In this document: positions 1 to 10,095 of the stretch, one piece after another
Numbering within the stretch: position 1 is the stretch's first letter
Layout: each line of letters opens with the position of its first letter
NCBI RefSeq assembly: GCF_037201805.1
Contig: NZ_CP147404.1
Coordinates: 954,001 to 1,018,000 of the forward strand
Origin: Bacillus sp. FJAT-52991
GTDB lineage: Bacteria; Bacillota; Bacilli; Bacillales; Domibacillaceae
Reading direction: 5' to 3'
Length of the DNA: 64,000 nt
Translations under genes and position numbers: made by a program
Notes under the pieces: generated by a model
Seen by the model: only the letters and a program-made list of their open reading frames with translations
Databases searched by the model: none
Told to the model about the DNA's origin: nothing

Positions 1-77
1 TTTTGTGAATAGAATCAATAGGGACATTGATCATTATATTGAAACCGGTAAGCTTCCAAGAAAAGCGGAGGAAAAAA

Positions 78-266
78 ATGAACGAAAATAAAAACTTAGA
101 ATTTATGCAGATCGCGATGAAATACCTTCCAGAGGCACAGGAGAAAGTAAAAGAAGCAGGCATTGAATTCTCCATGGACCTTATGGAACCTTTTATGGAG
201 ATGTTTTTAAAAGTTATGAACGAAGCCTATGAACTAGGAAAAAAAGATGCCGAAGAGAGCAACTAA
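78..266 (+). CDS. comZ: ComZ, competence regulator
   Basis: A 62-residue acidic helical protein containing LEFMQIAMKYLPEA and a C-terminal AYELGK segment, as remembered for B. subtilis ComZ, which lies directly upstream of fabH there too. In B. subtilis ComZ lowers transcription of the late competence operon comG. The start ATG at 78 follows a GGAGG-type ribosome binding site at 67-71; an upstream in-frame ATG at 27 has none. It is followed by its own terminator, so it is not co-transcribed with fabH. Family call from residue similarity and synteny. Confidence 0.85.
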   Translation: MNENKNLEFMQIAMKYLPEAQEKVKEAGIEFSMDLMEPFMEMFLKVMNEAYELGKKDAEESN

Positions 267-270
267 ATCG

Positions 271-311
271 AAAGAGAGCCATCCACACAGTGACGGATGC
301 TCTCTTTTTTA
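271..311 (+). terminator. Rho-independent terminator of comZ
   Basis: A GC-containing stem (GAGAGC-CATCC pairing with GGATGCTCTC) is followed by a run of six T. It sits immediately after the comZ stop. Confidence 0.85.
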
Positions 312-547
312 GTGGGAAAAATAAAAGAACATGACTCGGAAAAGCGTTTTAGTCGGAAATGTGTCCTGATCAGTCGCGTAGAAGTAAAAAACGGTCGTCC
401 ATTGCTTATAATCGAGCGGGAAATCGAGAAAATTAGTCGTCCGAGTCCAATAATCAGTTGCGAGTCTGAAGACCGCTTATTCATTGCAACCACTCGACCT
501 CATGCTACAAATTCCCCCTATTGCAAAATAGAGTTGTTTTCAGTAAA
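312..547. other. Gene-poor spacer before fabH
   Basis: About 240 bases with no ribosome binding site, known RNA family or repeat that I recognise. A reading frame stays open across it (from about 297 to 572), but it lacks a start with a Shine-Dalgarno sequence and a recognisable product, so no gene is called. Confidence 0.5.
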
Positions 548-566
548 ATTAGTACCAAGTCTTAAT
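548..566 (+). promoter_or_regulatory. FapR operator upstream of fabH-fabF
   Basis: The sequence ATTAGTACCAAGTCTTAAT is one substitution from the FapR box TTAGTACCTAGTCTTAAT as remembered from Bacillus. FapR represses fatty-acid and phospholipid synthesis genes and is released by malonyl-CoA. The site lies about 45 bases before the fabH start, where it would overlap the promoter. A second box precedes fabI in this window. Confidence 0.85.
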
Positions 567-611
567 AATTGATATCATTTTAAAAAAGAGGTTGAAAGAA
601 GGGAAACCGTT

Positions 612-1544
612 ATGAATACTGGTATTCTTGGAATGGGGCGTTATGTGCCTGATAAAATCATAACTAATGCAGATTTGGAAAAAGTGATGGATACTTCAGA
701 TGAGTGGATTCGGACCCGGACTGGAATAGAAGAACGAAGAATTGCTGAAGAGGAAGAAAACACCTCTCATATGGGGGTGAAAGCAGCGAAAAAAGCGGTG
801 GAGCAAGCTGGCATCGCTCCAGAGGAAATTGATCTAATCATAGTTGCTACGGTCACACCGGACTATTCTTTTCCTTCAGTTGCTTGCATGATTCAGGAGC
901 AAATTGGGGCGAGAAAAGCAGCCGCCATGGATATTAGTGCAGCTTGTGCGGGCTTTATGTATGGAATTGTGACAGCTAAGCAATTTATTGACACGGGAGT
1001 TTACAAATATGTGCTCGTGGTTGGCGTCGAGAAATTATCTAGAATACTAGATTGGAACGATCGCAATACAGCTGTGCTGTTCGGTGATGGGGCAGGAGCG
1101 GCTTTACTTGGCCCAGTTTCAGAAGGGCGCGGAATTTTATCATTTGAACTGGGCGCAGATGGTTCTGGTTTCAAGCATTTATATCAAGATCAACATGTCA
1201 AAATGAACGGGCGGGAAGTATTCAAGTTTGCTGTCCGTCAAATGGGGGAATCTTGTATAAATGTTCTAGAAAAAGCGGGATTACAAAAAGAAGATGTTGA
1301 TTTTCTCTTGCCGCATCAAGCAAATATTCGTATTATGGAAGCGGCGAGACAACGCTTAGATTTGCCGATAGAAAAAATGTCAGTTACCATTAATAAATAT
1401 GGAAATACATCAGCAGCGTCTATTCCGCTCACTTTCGTTGAAGAATTGGAAGCTGGGAACATTAAAGATGATGATTTACTGGTCATGGTAGGATTTGGCG
1501 GCGGCTTAACCTGGGGTGCCATTGCCATGAGATGGGGACGTTAA
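612..1544 (+). CDS. fabH: Beta-ketoacyl-ACP synthase III (FabH)
   Basis: FabH condenses an acyl-CoA starter with malonyl-ACP to begin fatty-acid synthesis in the cytosol. The 310-residue protein is of normal length. The catalytic triad is complete: Cys112 in SAACAGF, His235 in PHQAN and Asn265 in YGNTSAAS. The C-terminal [10 protein letters not shown] motif is present. Bacillus FabH enzymes prefer branched starters, so iso and anteiso fatty acids are expected (family knowledge). The start ATG follows an AGAAGGGAA ribosome binding site. It is first in an operon with fabF under the FapR box at 548-566. Confidence 0.97.
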   Translation: MNTGILGMGRYVPDKIITNADLEKVMDTSDEWIRTRTGIEERRIAEEEENTSHMGVKAAKKAVEQAGIAPEEIDLIIVATVTPDYSFPSVACMIQEQIGARKAAAMDISAACAGFMYGIVTAKQFIDTGVYKYVLVVGVEKLSRILDWNDRNTAVLFGDGAGAALLGPVSEGRGILSFELGADGSGFKHLYQDQHVKMNGREVFKFAVRQMGESCINVLEKAGLQKEDVDFLLPHQANIRIMEAARQRLDLPIEKMSVTINKYGNTSAASIPLTFVEELEAGNIKDDDLLVMVGFGGGLTWGAIAMRWGR

Positions 1545-1582
1545 AACGAAAACTTTTTTATGAATACATGAGGAGTGGAAAC

Positions 1583-2824
1583 ATGGAAAAACGTAGAGTA
1601 GTCATTACAGGGCTTGGTATTGTCTCTCCTGTAGGGAATTCATTAGAAGAAGCATGGGCAAATGTATTAGGTGGAGTAAGCGGTATTAAACCGTTAACAC
1701 GAGTTAATCCTGACGATTATCCGGCAAAAGTAGCGGCTGAAATTAATGACTTTGATCCTGAGCAATTCATGGACAAGAAAGAAGCACGCAAAATGGACCG
1801 CTTTACTCAATTTGCTGTCGTTGCTGCGAAAATGGCCGTGAAGGATGCAGATTTAACAATTGATGAAACAAATGCTAAACGAATCGGAGTTTGGGTAGGC
1901 TCTGGTATTGGTGGAATGGAAACATTCGAAAGCCAATTTAAAACATTTTTAGAACGTGGCTATCGTCGCGTTAGTCCTTTCTTTGTGCCGATGATGATTC
2001 CAGATATGGCAGCAGGTCAAGTCTCCATTTATCTAGGTGCGAAGGGAGTCAATTCTTGTACAGTTACAGCTTGTGCAACAGGGACAAACTCCATTGGAGA
2101 TGCATTTAAAGTCATTCAGCGTGGAGATGCTGATGCGATGATTACAGGTGGAAGTGAAGCACCAATTACTCAAATGTCAATGGCAGGATTTTGTGCGAAC
2201 ACAGCACTTTCAACCAACCCTGATCCAAAGACAGCCAGTCGTCCATTTGATGCCAATCGCGATGGATTTGTGATGGGTGAGGGAGCAGGCTTGCTTGTTC
2301 TTGAAGAACTTGAACATGCCTTAAAACGTGGGGCAAAAATTTATGCAGAAATTGTGGGTTACGGTTCAACAGGAGATGCTCATCATATTACTGCACCAGC
2401 TCCAGGTGGAGAAGGTGGAGCTAGAGCGATGCAAATCGCGATCGATGATGCAGGTGCTTCCCCTGAAGAAGTCGATTATATTAACGCTCACGGAACGAGC
2501 ACACCTTACAATGATAAGTTTGAAACGATGGCCATTAAGCAAGTGTTTGGTGATCATGCCAAGAAGCTTTCCATTAGCTCGACGAAATCAATGACTGGTC
2601 ATTTGCTCGGAGCTGCTGGTGGAGTAGAAGCTATTTTTACGGCGTTAGCGATTAAAAACGATATGATTCCACCAACGATTAATTATGAAACACCGGATCC
2701 AGAATGTGATCTTGACTATACACCGAACGAATCTCGGAAAAAAGAAATTCACATGGCCCTTAGCAACTCTTTAGGATTTGGTGGTCATAACGCGACTATC
2801 GCATTGCGTAAATTTAAGAAATAA
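1583..2824 (+). CDS. fabF: Beta-ketoacyl-ACP synthase II (FabF)
   Basis: FabF carries out the elongation condensations of fatty-acid synthesis. The 413-residue protein shows the complete KAS II triad: Cys164 (TACATGT), His303 (NAHGTSTP) and His340 (TGHLLGAAG). The start at 1583 ([10 protein letters not shown]) follows GAGGAGTGG; an upstream in-frame ATG at 1532 lies inside the end of fabH and would add 17 unlikely residues. The gap to fabH is 38 bases without a terminator, so the two genes form one FapR-controlled unit, ended by the hairpin at 2831-2873. Confidence 0.97.
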   Translation: MEKRRVVITGLGIVSPVGNSLEEAWANVLGGVSGIKPLTRVNPDDYPAKVAAEINDFDPEQFMDKKEARKMDRFTQFAVVAAKMAVKDADLTIDETNAKRIGVWVGSGIGGMETFESQFKTFLERGYRRVSPFFVPMMIPDMAAGQVSIYLGAKGVNSCTVTACATGTNSIGDAFKVIQRGDADAMITGGSEAPITQMSMAGFCANTALSTNPDPKTASRPFDANRDGFVMGEGAGLLVLEELEHALKRGAKIYAEIVGYGSTGDAHHITAPAPGGEGGARAMQIAIDDAGASPEEVDYINAHGTSTPYNDKFETMAIKQVFGDHAKKLSISSTKSMTGHLLGAAGGVEAIFTALAIKNDMIPPTINYETPDPECDLDYTPNESRKKEIHMALSNSLGFGGHNATIALRKFKK

Positions 2825-2830
2825 CGATAA

Positions 2831-2873
2831 AAGAGATAACTAAAAGTTTCAATTTTAGTTATCTCTTTTTTGC
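2831..2873 (+). terminator. Terminator of fabHF
   Basis: A 15-bp perfect stem (AAGAGATAACTAAAA and its complement) around a 7-base loop is followed by six T. Confidence 0.9.
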
Positions 2874-2935
2874 ATGTTTTCATCAGCTAATCATACATAT
2901 AGGACAAGCAGAAAAATAAATAAAGGAAGAAGCTA

Positions 2936-3157
2936 ATGACCTTTCGTATAGCGCTCTTTTTAATCGGGTTTGGATTTGCTGTTCTCGGAGGAGTTAGCTG
3001 CATAATGTATTTAAATTTATTAACGGCTGGTTGGACGTTGAAAGAGTATCTCACCTTTATTTTGGATCGTTCAGAATGTCACTTATTCATTATTGGATTC
3101 GTATTGATGGCTATTTCCATTTATTTCCCGTCAAAGTGGAAAGTTGAGAAAATATAG
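2936..3157 (+). CDS. Small two-helix membrane protein
   Basis: A 73-residue hypothetical protein. Two hydrophobic segments (about residues 3-25 and 48-66) flank a short polar stretch, and the C-terminus is Lys-rich (SKWKVEKI). The ATG follows a GGAAGAAG ribosome binding site. It sits alone between the fabHF terminator and yjbA. I do not recognise a named family; the function is unknown. Confidence 0.6.
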   Translation: MTFRIALFLIGFGFAVLGGVSCIMYLNLLTAGWTLKEYLTFILDRSECHLFIIGFVLMAISIYFPSKWKVEKI

Positions 3158-3231
3158 ACTTACAAGGAATAATATGACTTTATTTTGCCCATACTTTAAG
3201 ACAAATAGATGAAGAAGTGAGGAGGGTCATT

Positions 3232-3993
3232 ATGTTGTATCTTCATGATGTCTGGGTGAATTGGTTTGAAGGAGAGGAAAATGGTTATAATGTCTGTCAT
3301 TTTCATGAGTGGCGTAAAGATGACGCTGTTGAGTTATTAGATCAGGTGCCAGTTGTATTAGTCGAAGAGCCATTATTTGATTATATTGAGAATCAATTAT
3401 CTGAACTACCGAAGCAATTACTTGAAGACGTAAGAAAAAAAGCCTTTCTGCGTAGAAATCACGAACGAATTCAGCTTGAACATTGCTTTGTTGTTTCAGA
3501 TGGGAAGGGGATTCTAGCGATTGACACAATGGGGTATACGATTCCTGTTAGAAAAAGTCGCCTCGTTCCTCGACAGGAACAACTTGTATACGAAATGTTC
3601 CAAGTTCATCCAGTTGAAGAGTACGAATTTGAATCCGCTTCAGAAGAAAAAGAATATCATATTTTATCTCTTGATCCGATCAGTATGAAGGGATTAACTC
3701 GTAAAGAAAGACAGTTAAAGCAATTGCTTTTTATGGCTTTAGACCAACTGTTCTTATCAAAAAATTCAGCGGAAATTCGCTATTGGTACACCGAATGGGC
3801 GCCTGATAAGTATGAGGACATTCAATCAATGGACTGTGAAGCAGTGAAGCAAGCTTTTAATCAAGAGGCAAAGACGGGTTGGTCGAAACACCACTATCGT
3901 TTATGTGAAAATCTGATTAAAGGACAAGCCTTCTTTGAAAAGCTATGGGAAGTGGAAAACGCGTCAAAAATTAATCAATCGAGCAATCAATAA
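3232..3993 (+). CDS. yjbA: YjbA family protein (UPF0736)
   Basis: A 253-residue cytosolic protein that begins [20 protein letters not shown] and matches the YjbA family closely through [28 protein letters not shown] and [11 protein letters not shown] regions. No biochemical function is established. The start was set at the ATG preceded by GAGGAGGG; an upstream in-frame ATG at 3217 overlaps that ribosome binding site. Its position between fabF and trpS matches B. subtilis. Confidence 0.9.
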   Translation: MLYLHDVWVNWFEGEENGYNVCHFHEWRKDDAVELLDQVPVVLVEEPLFDYIENQLSELPKQLLEDVRKKAFLRRNHERIQLEHCFVVSDGKGILAIDTMGYTIPVRKSRLVPRQEQLVYEMFQVHPVEEYEFESASEEKEYHILSLDPISMKGLTRKERQLKQLLFMALDQLFLSKNSAEIRYWYTEWAPDKYEDIQSMDCEAVKQAFNQEAKTGWSKHHYRLCENLIKGQAFFEKLWEVENASKINQSSNQ

Positions 3994-3997
3994 ACAT

Positions 3998-4032
3998 AAA
4001 AAGACTGAATCGGCTTAGATTCAGTCTTTTTA
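3998..4032 (+). terminator. Terminator of yjbA
   Basis: A 14-bp stem AAAAAGACTGAATC / GATTCAGTCTTTTT with a 6-base loop. The A and T tracts on both sides make it potentially bidirectional, so it could also end trpS. Confidence 0.85.
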
Positions 4033-4056
4033 TCGGACTTCTGCTTTAGTCATCAT

Positions 4057-4236
4057 CCAGCTCCAGTCCCCAGCGGCTAGTGGACTTTCATGCTCCTCCT
4101 TGCGATAAGTCAACATCGATTCACTGACGTTCATCGTGTTGTCGAGCGACTGAACAAGTTGGCTCTGCATTTCGTTTTCCTTTATCTCGTGCGGATCATT
4201 CCAGTCCATACGTCGCTAAACGGGTCCTTCCACTTT
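4057..4236 (+). repeat. Interspersed intergenic repeat, copy A
   Basis: This 180-bp block is nearly identical to 58447-58718. Shared stretches include the region reading TTGCGATAAGTCAACATCG and the one reading TTTATCTCGTGCGGATC. It ends in a degenerate form of the GAAGGCGC...AGCTCCAG family termini. It fills the gap between the convergent genes yjbA and trpS and ends six bases before the trpS stop. It has no coding capacity that I trust. Confidence 0.85.
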
Positions 4237-4241
4237 AGTTA

Positions 4242-5258
<1,017 letters not shown>

Positions 5259-5271
5259 TTAAAAATAAACA

Positions 5272-5523
5272 TAAAAAAACCATCCATCCCAAAATAGGGA
5301 CGAATGGTTGTATCCGCGGTGCCACCCTAAGTTGCTTAGCTGACGACTAAGCCTCTTTAGCCATTTAACGCATGGGGTACGCCATTTTGCTACTATATGA
5401 GTTCGCAAATGGAGCATCGAAAGCCCATTCCAACCAGTTTGGCTACCTGCTCACACCTACGCAGGCTCTCTGATAACCAACTTCTGTTTGTACTCTTCTT
5501 TCTTATACGCTTCAAGTATATGT
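5272..5523 (-). promoter_or_regulatory. T-box riboswitch, tryptophan-specific, for trpS
   Basis: On the minus strand the highly conserved T-box sequence AGGGTGGCACCGCGGATA lies at 5311-5328. It is followed by a terminator stem (ACCATTCGTCCC...GGGATGGATGGT) and seven T at 5272-5308, which the T-box can disrupt by forming the antiterminator. The candidate specifier codon UGG (Trp) is at 5425-5427, within GGAATGGGC upstream in Stem I. The 5' limit is estimated from the promoter at 5530-5558. Confidence 0.93.
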
Positions 5524-5529
5524 GACCCG

Positions 5530-5558
5530 ATTATAAATTAAACCAAAAATAGAGTCAA
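5530..5558 (-). promoter_or_regulatory. Sigma-A promoter of trpS leader
   Basis: On the minus strand TTGACT (5553-5558) and TATAAT (5530-5535) are separated by 17 bases, a near-consensus sigma-A promoter. Transcription would start near 5523 and include the full T-box leader. Confidence 0.8.
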
Positions 5559-5571
5559 GGGAATAGATGGT

Positions 5572-5961
5572 TTAGCTAATGATAAACGCAATGATCAATG
5601 TAGCAAGAGCAATAACTCCTCCACCAGCCAAAAGCGGATAAGTCCAAGTAAACACTCTCTGTTTAGGATATTCTTCATAAATTTCTTTTGTATCATCTAA
5701 ATGATCAAAGCTAGCTATATATTCGCCTTCCTTCGATGATTTTCTCAATTTTTTAAAGCTATAACGGATCCCATTAAAGAAGCCGCCTTCAATCACAAAT
5801 AAGCTAGCCCCCACTGTCAAACTTATAAGTGAAAAAAAGAAAGAGTAATCTATCAGGCTTTTAAAGAAATGTGCTGAAAATAAGGAGAACAATATAGAAA
5901 AAATAATATTTATGCCAATACTGATAAAGAATAACCGAAGAAACTTTGTCAAAGTAGTCAC
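5572..5961 (-). CDS. DUF3899-like membrane protein
   Basis: A 129-residue protein with three hydrophobic segments (about residues 8-28, 38-58 and 105-128) and a polar stretch containing FDHLDDTKEIYEEYPKQ. I read it as the DUF3899 family, of unknown function. The chosen GTG start follows AGGAAATGG at good distance. A longer frame back to a TTG at 6018 has no ribosome binding site. It sits divergently from oppA. Confidence 0.7.
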   Translation of the reverse strand: MTTLTKFLRLFFISIGINIIFSILFSLFSAHFFKSLIDYSFFFSLISLTVGASLFVIEGGFFNGIRYSFKKLRKSSKEGEYIASFDHLDDTKEIYEEYPKQRVFTWTYPLLAGGGVIALATLIIAFIIS

Positions 5962-6119
5962 CCATTTCCTTTCCGCATAAACCAAAAGAATTATAACGAA
6001 AAGCAGACAGTTATTCAACTTTATATAGAGAAGGGCTAATAAGTATCATTGTGTATGTTTAAAAATTACTATATACATAAAATAATATTAAAAAGGGAAT
6101 ATTAGGAATAAATTAAATA

Positions 6120-6133
6120 TGAAAGCGCTTTAA
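6120..6133 (+). promoter_or_regulatory. Candidate cre (CcpA) site upstream of oppA
   Basis: TGAAAGCGCTTTAA matches the catabolite-responsive element consensus TGWAARCGYTWNCW at 13 of 14 positions. It lies about 115 bases upstream of the probable opp promoter. A CcpA role is inference. Confidence 0.5.
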
Positions 6134-6246
6134 CGCGGTGAATAGTTATTCAGTTAAAATGGAAACCTTATTCCAATGAGGGGGTGACGAAAAATAAGAA
6201 ATGTATTGAATTGTGACAACAATGTGAATAAAATATAAAATAATTA

Positions 6247-6274
6247 TTGCAAAAAAGTTAAGATTGTTTATAAT
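6247..6274 (+). promoter_or_regulatory. Probable sigma-A promoter of opp operon
   Basis: TTGCAA and TATAAT are separated by 16 bases, leaving a leader of about 50 bases before oppA. The rest of the 370-base gap from 5962 is AT-rich; apart from this and the cre-like site I see nothing in it. Confidence 0.65.
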
Positions 6275-6331
6275 TAGTTATGAAATCTTCTGAATAATCA
6301 GGAAGATATTATCATTGAGGGGGGTTACTAG

Positions 6332-7981
6332 ATGAAAAAGAAAAGCACAGCTCTCTTTCTTGTGCTTCTGCTCGCAATGAGCACTTTTCTAGCTGCTTGT
6401 GGCGGCGGTGAAAAGAAAGAAAGTGGAGAAGGAGACAAAACGACTAGTAAGAACAAAAATGTATTAAATTTAACAACAACACAAGATATTCCTTCGATGG
6501 ACGCCAGCATTGCAACGGATGCTGTTTCTTTTGAAGTCCTTAATAACACGATGGAAGGTCTTTATCGTTTAGGAGAAAATGACCAAGCGGTTGAAGGGAT
6601 CGCACAAGGCGAGCCAACAATTAGCGAAGACGGTAAAACATGGACGTTTAAATTAAGAGATGCGAAATGGTCAAACGGTGATCCAGTAACCGCACATGAT
6701 TTCGTATATTCTTGGAGACGTGCATTAAATCCAGATACAGCAGCTGAGTATGCATATATCATGTATGATATTAAAAATGCTCAAGCGGTGAATGAGAAGA
6801 AAATGAAGCCTGAAGAGCTTGGTGTGAAAGCACTAGATGAGAAAACATTAGAGGTTCAATTGGAAAATCCAGTTCCTTACTTTAAAGAATTAACAGCTTT
6901 CGGAACATTTATGCCACTAAATGAAAAATTCGTGACTGAACAAGGAGAGAAATTTGGTATAGAAGCGGATACAACCTTGTATAATGGTCCATTTACACTT
7001 TCTGAGTGGAAGCAAGAGGATAAGTATGTCATGAAGAAAAACCCAGAGTATTGGGATGCAGAAACAGTAAAGCTTGAAGAGATTCATACAAAAGTAGTTA
7101 AAGATGTACAAGCAGAGGTGAACTTGTTCGAGAGTGGAGATGCAGACCGGATTATTTTAGCATCTGAGTTTGTCGACAAGTATAAAGACAGAGAAGAATT
7201 CTTTACATTTGATCAAGCTTCTACATTCTTCCTACGTTTAAATCAAACGTCTAATGAGGTATTGAAAAATGTGGATGCTCGTAAAGCGATCGCAATGGGC
7301 TTTGATAAAACGGGTGTAACAGATGTTATTTTAAATAACGGTTCGAAACCGGCAGATTACTTTGTACCAGCAAACTTTGTTAAAGGTCCAGACGGCAAAG
7401 ACTTCCGTGAAACTGCAGGAACATACTTACAAACAGATATTAAAAAAGCACAAAAACACTGGAAAGCAGCGAAAAAAGCGCTTGGCCAAGATCAAATTAC
7501 TTTAGAATTATTAACTTATGATGATGATACGTCTAAAAAACTTGCAGAATATCTTAAAGAACAGCTTGAAACGAATTTAGAAGGCTTAACAGTGAACATT
7601 AAGCTACAACCATTTAAGCAAAAGCTTGAGCTGGAAACAAATATGGATTATGACTTCTCGATTGGTGGTTGGGGGCCAGATTACCTTGATCCAATGACAT
7701 TCCTTGATATGTTTGTGACAGGCGGTGCTCATAATCAACAAGGTTATTCAAATCCAGAATACGATAAATTGATTAAAGAAGCAAAAACTACGCTTATTAT
7801 GGAACCAGAAAAACGTTGGGATAATTTAGTGAAGGCTGAAAAAATCTTATTAGAAGAGGACGCAGCGATCGCTCCAATTTATCAAAGATCACGTGCTTAC
7901 TTACAACGTACGAATGTAAAAGGTATTTTACTCCACAATGCTGGTGGAGATTACTCTTACAAATGGGCGGAAATTCAGTAA
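6332..7981 (+). CDS. oppA: Oligopeptide ABC transporter, substrate-binding lipoprotein
   Basis: OppA captures oligopeptides outside the membrane and hands them to OppBC. The 549-residue SBP_bac_5 family protein has a lipoprotein signal peptide with lipobox LAAC (Cys23), followed by a Gly/Glu/Lys/Ser-rich linker and the typical fold (WTFKLRDAKWSNGDPVTAHDFVYSW). The ATG follows GAGGGGGG. It is first in oppABCDF. The hairpin after it probably allows more OppA than the other subunits. In Bacillus the Opp system also imports Phr/CSF signalling peptides for competence and sporulation. Confidence 0.95.
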   Translation: MKKKSTALFLVLLLAMSTFLAACGGGEKKESGEGDKTTSKNKNVLNLTTTQDIPSMDASIATDAVSFEVLNNTMEGLYRLGENDQAVEGIAQGEPTISEDGKTWTFKLRDAKWSNGDPVTAHDFVYSWRRALNPDTAAEYAYIMYDIKNAQAVNEKKMKPEELGVKALDEKTLEVQLENPVPYFKELTAFGTFMPLNEKFVTEQGEKFGIEADTTLYNGPFTLSEWKQEDKYVMKKNPEYWDAETVKLEEIHTKVVKDVQAEVNLFESGDADRIILASEFVDKYKDREEFFTFDQASTFFLRLNQTSNEVLKNVDARKAIAMGFDKTGVTDVILNNGSKPADYFVPANFVKGPDGKDFRETAGTYLQTDIKKAQKHWKAAKKALGQDQITLELLTYDDDTSKKLAEYLKEQLETNLEGLTVNIKLQPFKQKLELETNMDYDFSIGGWGPDYLDPMTFLDMFVTGGAHNQQGYSNPEYDKLIKEAKTTLIMEPEKRWDNLVKAEKILLEEDAAIAPIYQRSRAYLQRTNVKGILLHNAGGDYSYKWAEIQ

Positions 7982-7996
7982 GAATGTTCCCATAAT

Positions 7997-8044
7997 AAAA
8001 GGAGGGTGTATGCTTTGTCAAAAAGCATATACTCTCCTTTTTCC
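7997..8044 (+). terminator. Intra-operon attenuator after oppA
   Basis: A long stem (AAAGGAG-...-TGCTTT pairing with AAAGCATATACTCTCCTTT) is followed by five T. Its position between oppA and oppB suggests partial termination that sets subunit stoichiometry (inference). Confidence 0.8.
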
Positions 8045-8113
8045 CTAATTAGGCGAAAATAGTCAGAATTTACAGAAATTTATTTATATTAAAAAGTAAA
8101 GGAGGGGTAAAAA

Positions 8114-9043
8114 GTGTTAAAATACACGCTTAAACGTTTATTTTATATGCTTATCACTTTGTTAATTATTGCAACGGTCACTTTCTTCTTAATGAAACTT
8201 CTTCCTGGGTCTCCATTAACAAATCAAGAAAAACTTACTCCTGAGCAAGAAGAAATTATTCTTGAGAAATATGGACTCAACGATCCTCTTCCAGTTCAAT
8301 ATGTGAACTATATGACAGGCTTATTCCAAGGAGATTTAGGTTTGTCTTTCCAATATGACAACCGTCCCGTGTCAACGATGGTTGCTGAACGTATTGGCCC
8401 TTCCGCGTTACTAGGTTTCCAGGCAATCGTTTTAGGAACAATAGTCGGTATGGTTTTAGGTTTGTTAGCGGCATTAAAGCATAATACGGCAGTTGATTAT
8501 GTAGCAACCACTCTTTCTGTTCTAGGTATTTCGATTCCATCCTTTGTGTTTGCTGGTTTTTTACAATATTATCTTGCTGTTCAATTCGATTTATTCCCTG
8601 TTCTAGGGTGGGAAGGGTTTTCTTATTCAGTACTGCCAACCATCGCGTTATCGGTCTTTGTTATTGCTACCGTTGCTCGATATATGCGTTCTGAATTGTT
8701 AGAAATATTAAACTCTGATTATATTATGCTTGCTCGTGCGAAGGGAATTAGCTCGACTGGAATTATGGTAAAGCATGCCTTGCGTAATGCACTTATTCCA
8801 ATCATCACCTTACTTGGTCCGCTAGCTGTAAATATTATGACAGGTTCACTCGTAATTGAACGAATTTTTGGTATTCCAGGTCTAGGCGATCAATTTGTTC
8901 GTTCGATTTTGACGAATGATTTTACGGTCATTATGGGGATAACTCTTTTCTATAGTGCTTTATTTATTTTTGTCATCTTTGTTGTTGATATTCTATATGG
9001 AGTGATTGATCCACGTATTCGTATAAGTGGAGGGAAGAAATGA
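8114..9043 (+). CDS. oppB: Oligopeptide ABC transporter permease OppB
   Basis: A 309-residue inner permease subunit with six predicted membrane helices and the EAA loop region (ARAKGISSTGIMVKHALRNALIP) that contacts the ATPases. The N-terminal YTLKRLFYMLITL segment is typical of OppB/DppB. GTG start preceded by GGAGGGG. Its stop overlaps the start of oppC by four bases, indicating coupling. Confidence 0.95.
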   Translation: MLKYTLKRLFYMLITLLIIATVTFFLMKLLPGSPLTNQEKLTPEQEEIILEKYGLNDPLPVQYVNYMTGLFQGDLGLSFQYDNRPVSTMVAERIGPSALLGFQAIVLGTIVGMVLGLLAALKHNTAVDYVATTLSVLGISIPSFVFAGFLQYYLAVQFDLFPVLGWEGFSYSVLPTIALSVFVIATVARYMRSELLEILNSDYIMLARAKGISSTGIMVKHALRNALIPIITLLGPLAVNIMTGSLVIERIFGIPGLGDQFVRSILTNDFTVIMGITLFYSALFIFVIFVVDILYGVIDPRIRISGGKK

Positions 9044-10071
9044 TGAACATGGATAAGTTACAGACAAACGAACAATTTTCTAAAGACCTTTTCCAACCAG
9101 CGGATAGACGTGAGAATGAAGCTGAGCAAATTAGCCGACCAAGCTTGAATTTTTGGCAGGATGCTTGGTTGAGATTAAAAGGGAATAAAGGCGCTATTGT
9201 TGGTCTTATATTAATTATTTTTATTTCATTTATGGCCATTTTTGGACCTTCGATGAATGAATACACATATAAACAACAAAATATCGCTCATGCGAAGCTA
9301 CCACCGAAAGTACCAGGACTTGAGAATATTAGTTGGTTACCGTTTGATGGAAAAGATAAAGACGGTTTTGATATGTATGAAGCAAAAAATGTAAAAGAAT
9401 ATTATTGGTTTGGAACGGATGACTTAGGTCGCGATTTATGGACAAGAACTTGGTACGGAACACGTATTTCCATTTATATCGGAATACTTGCAGCTGTCAT
9501 CGATTTTATTATCGGGATTGCTTACGGAGGTATTTCTGGTTTTTACGGTGGCCGAGTTGACAGCATCATGCAGCGAATTATTGAAATCTTAATTGGGATT
9601 CCTCATCTAATCGTTGTCATTTTGTTTATCCTTGTTTTTGAACCAGGTATTTTCTCCATTACAATGGCGATGGTTATTACCGGTTGGGTTAGTATGGCAA
9701 GGATCGTTCGTGGACAATTTTTAAAATTAAGAAACCAAGAGTTTGTGTTAGCTTCACGTACGCTCGGTGCTTCAAATAGTCGTTTAATATGGAAGCACTT
9801 AATGCCAAATGTGATGGGACCGATTATCGTAACGACGATGTTTACGATTCCAAGTGCCATTTTTACAGAGGCGTTCTTAAGTTTTATTGGTTTAGGGATT
9901 CGTCCGCCAGAAGCTTCCCTTGGGTCACTAATTAATGATGGATTTAAATCATTGCAAACGTATCCGCATATGTTAATTATTCCATCGATTATCATCAGTA
10001 TGTTAATTTTAAGTTTTAACTTGCTTGCTGATGGATTGAGAGATGCATTTGATCCAAAAATGCGTAAATAG
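9040..10071 (+). CDS. oppC: Oligopeptide ABC transporter permease OppC
   Basis: A 343-residue permease with an N-terminal cytosolic extension, a first membrane helix at about residues 52-70, an extracytoplasmic loop with the GTDDLGRDLW motif, and five more helices. The EAA motif (LASRTLGASNSRLIWKHLMPN) lies in the second half. The start overlaps the end of oppB; ATG codons at 9040, 9043 and 9049 are all possible. Confidence 0.95.
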   Translation: MMNMDKLQTNEQFSKDLFQPADRRENEAEQISRPSLNFWQDAWLRLKGNKGAIVGLILIIFISFMAIFGPSMNEYTYKQQNIAHAKLPPKVPGLENISWLPFDGKDKDGFDMYEAKNVKEYYWFGTDDLGRDLWTRTWYGTRISIYIGILAAVIDFIIGIAYGGISGFYGGRVDSIMQRIIEILIGIPHLIVVILFILVFEPGIFSITMAMVITGWVSMARIVRGQFLKLRNQEFVLASRTLGASNSRLIWKHLMPNVMGPIIVTTMFTIPSAIFTEAFLSFIGLGIRPPEASLGSLINDGFKSLQTYPHMLIIPSIIISMLILSFNLLADGLRDAFDPKMRK

Positions 10072-10095
10072 ATAGAAGGAAAGGAGAAAACAACA

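Noticed and set aside
297..572. 91-codon plus-strand frame between comZ and fabH
   Set aside because: It begins within the comZ terminator and runs through the FapR operator; no Shine-Dalgarno sequence or recognisable protein.
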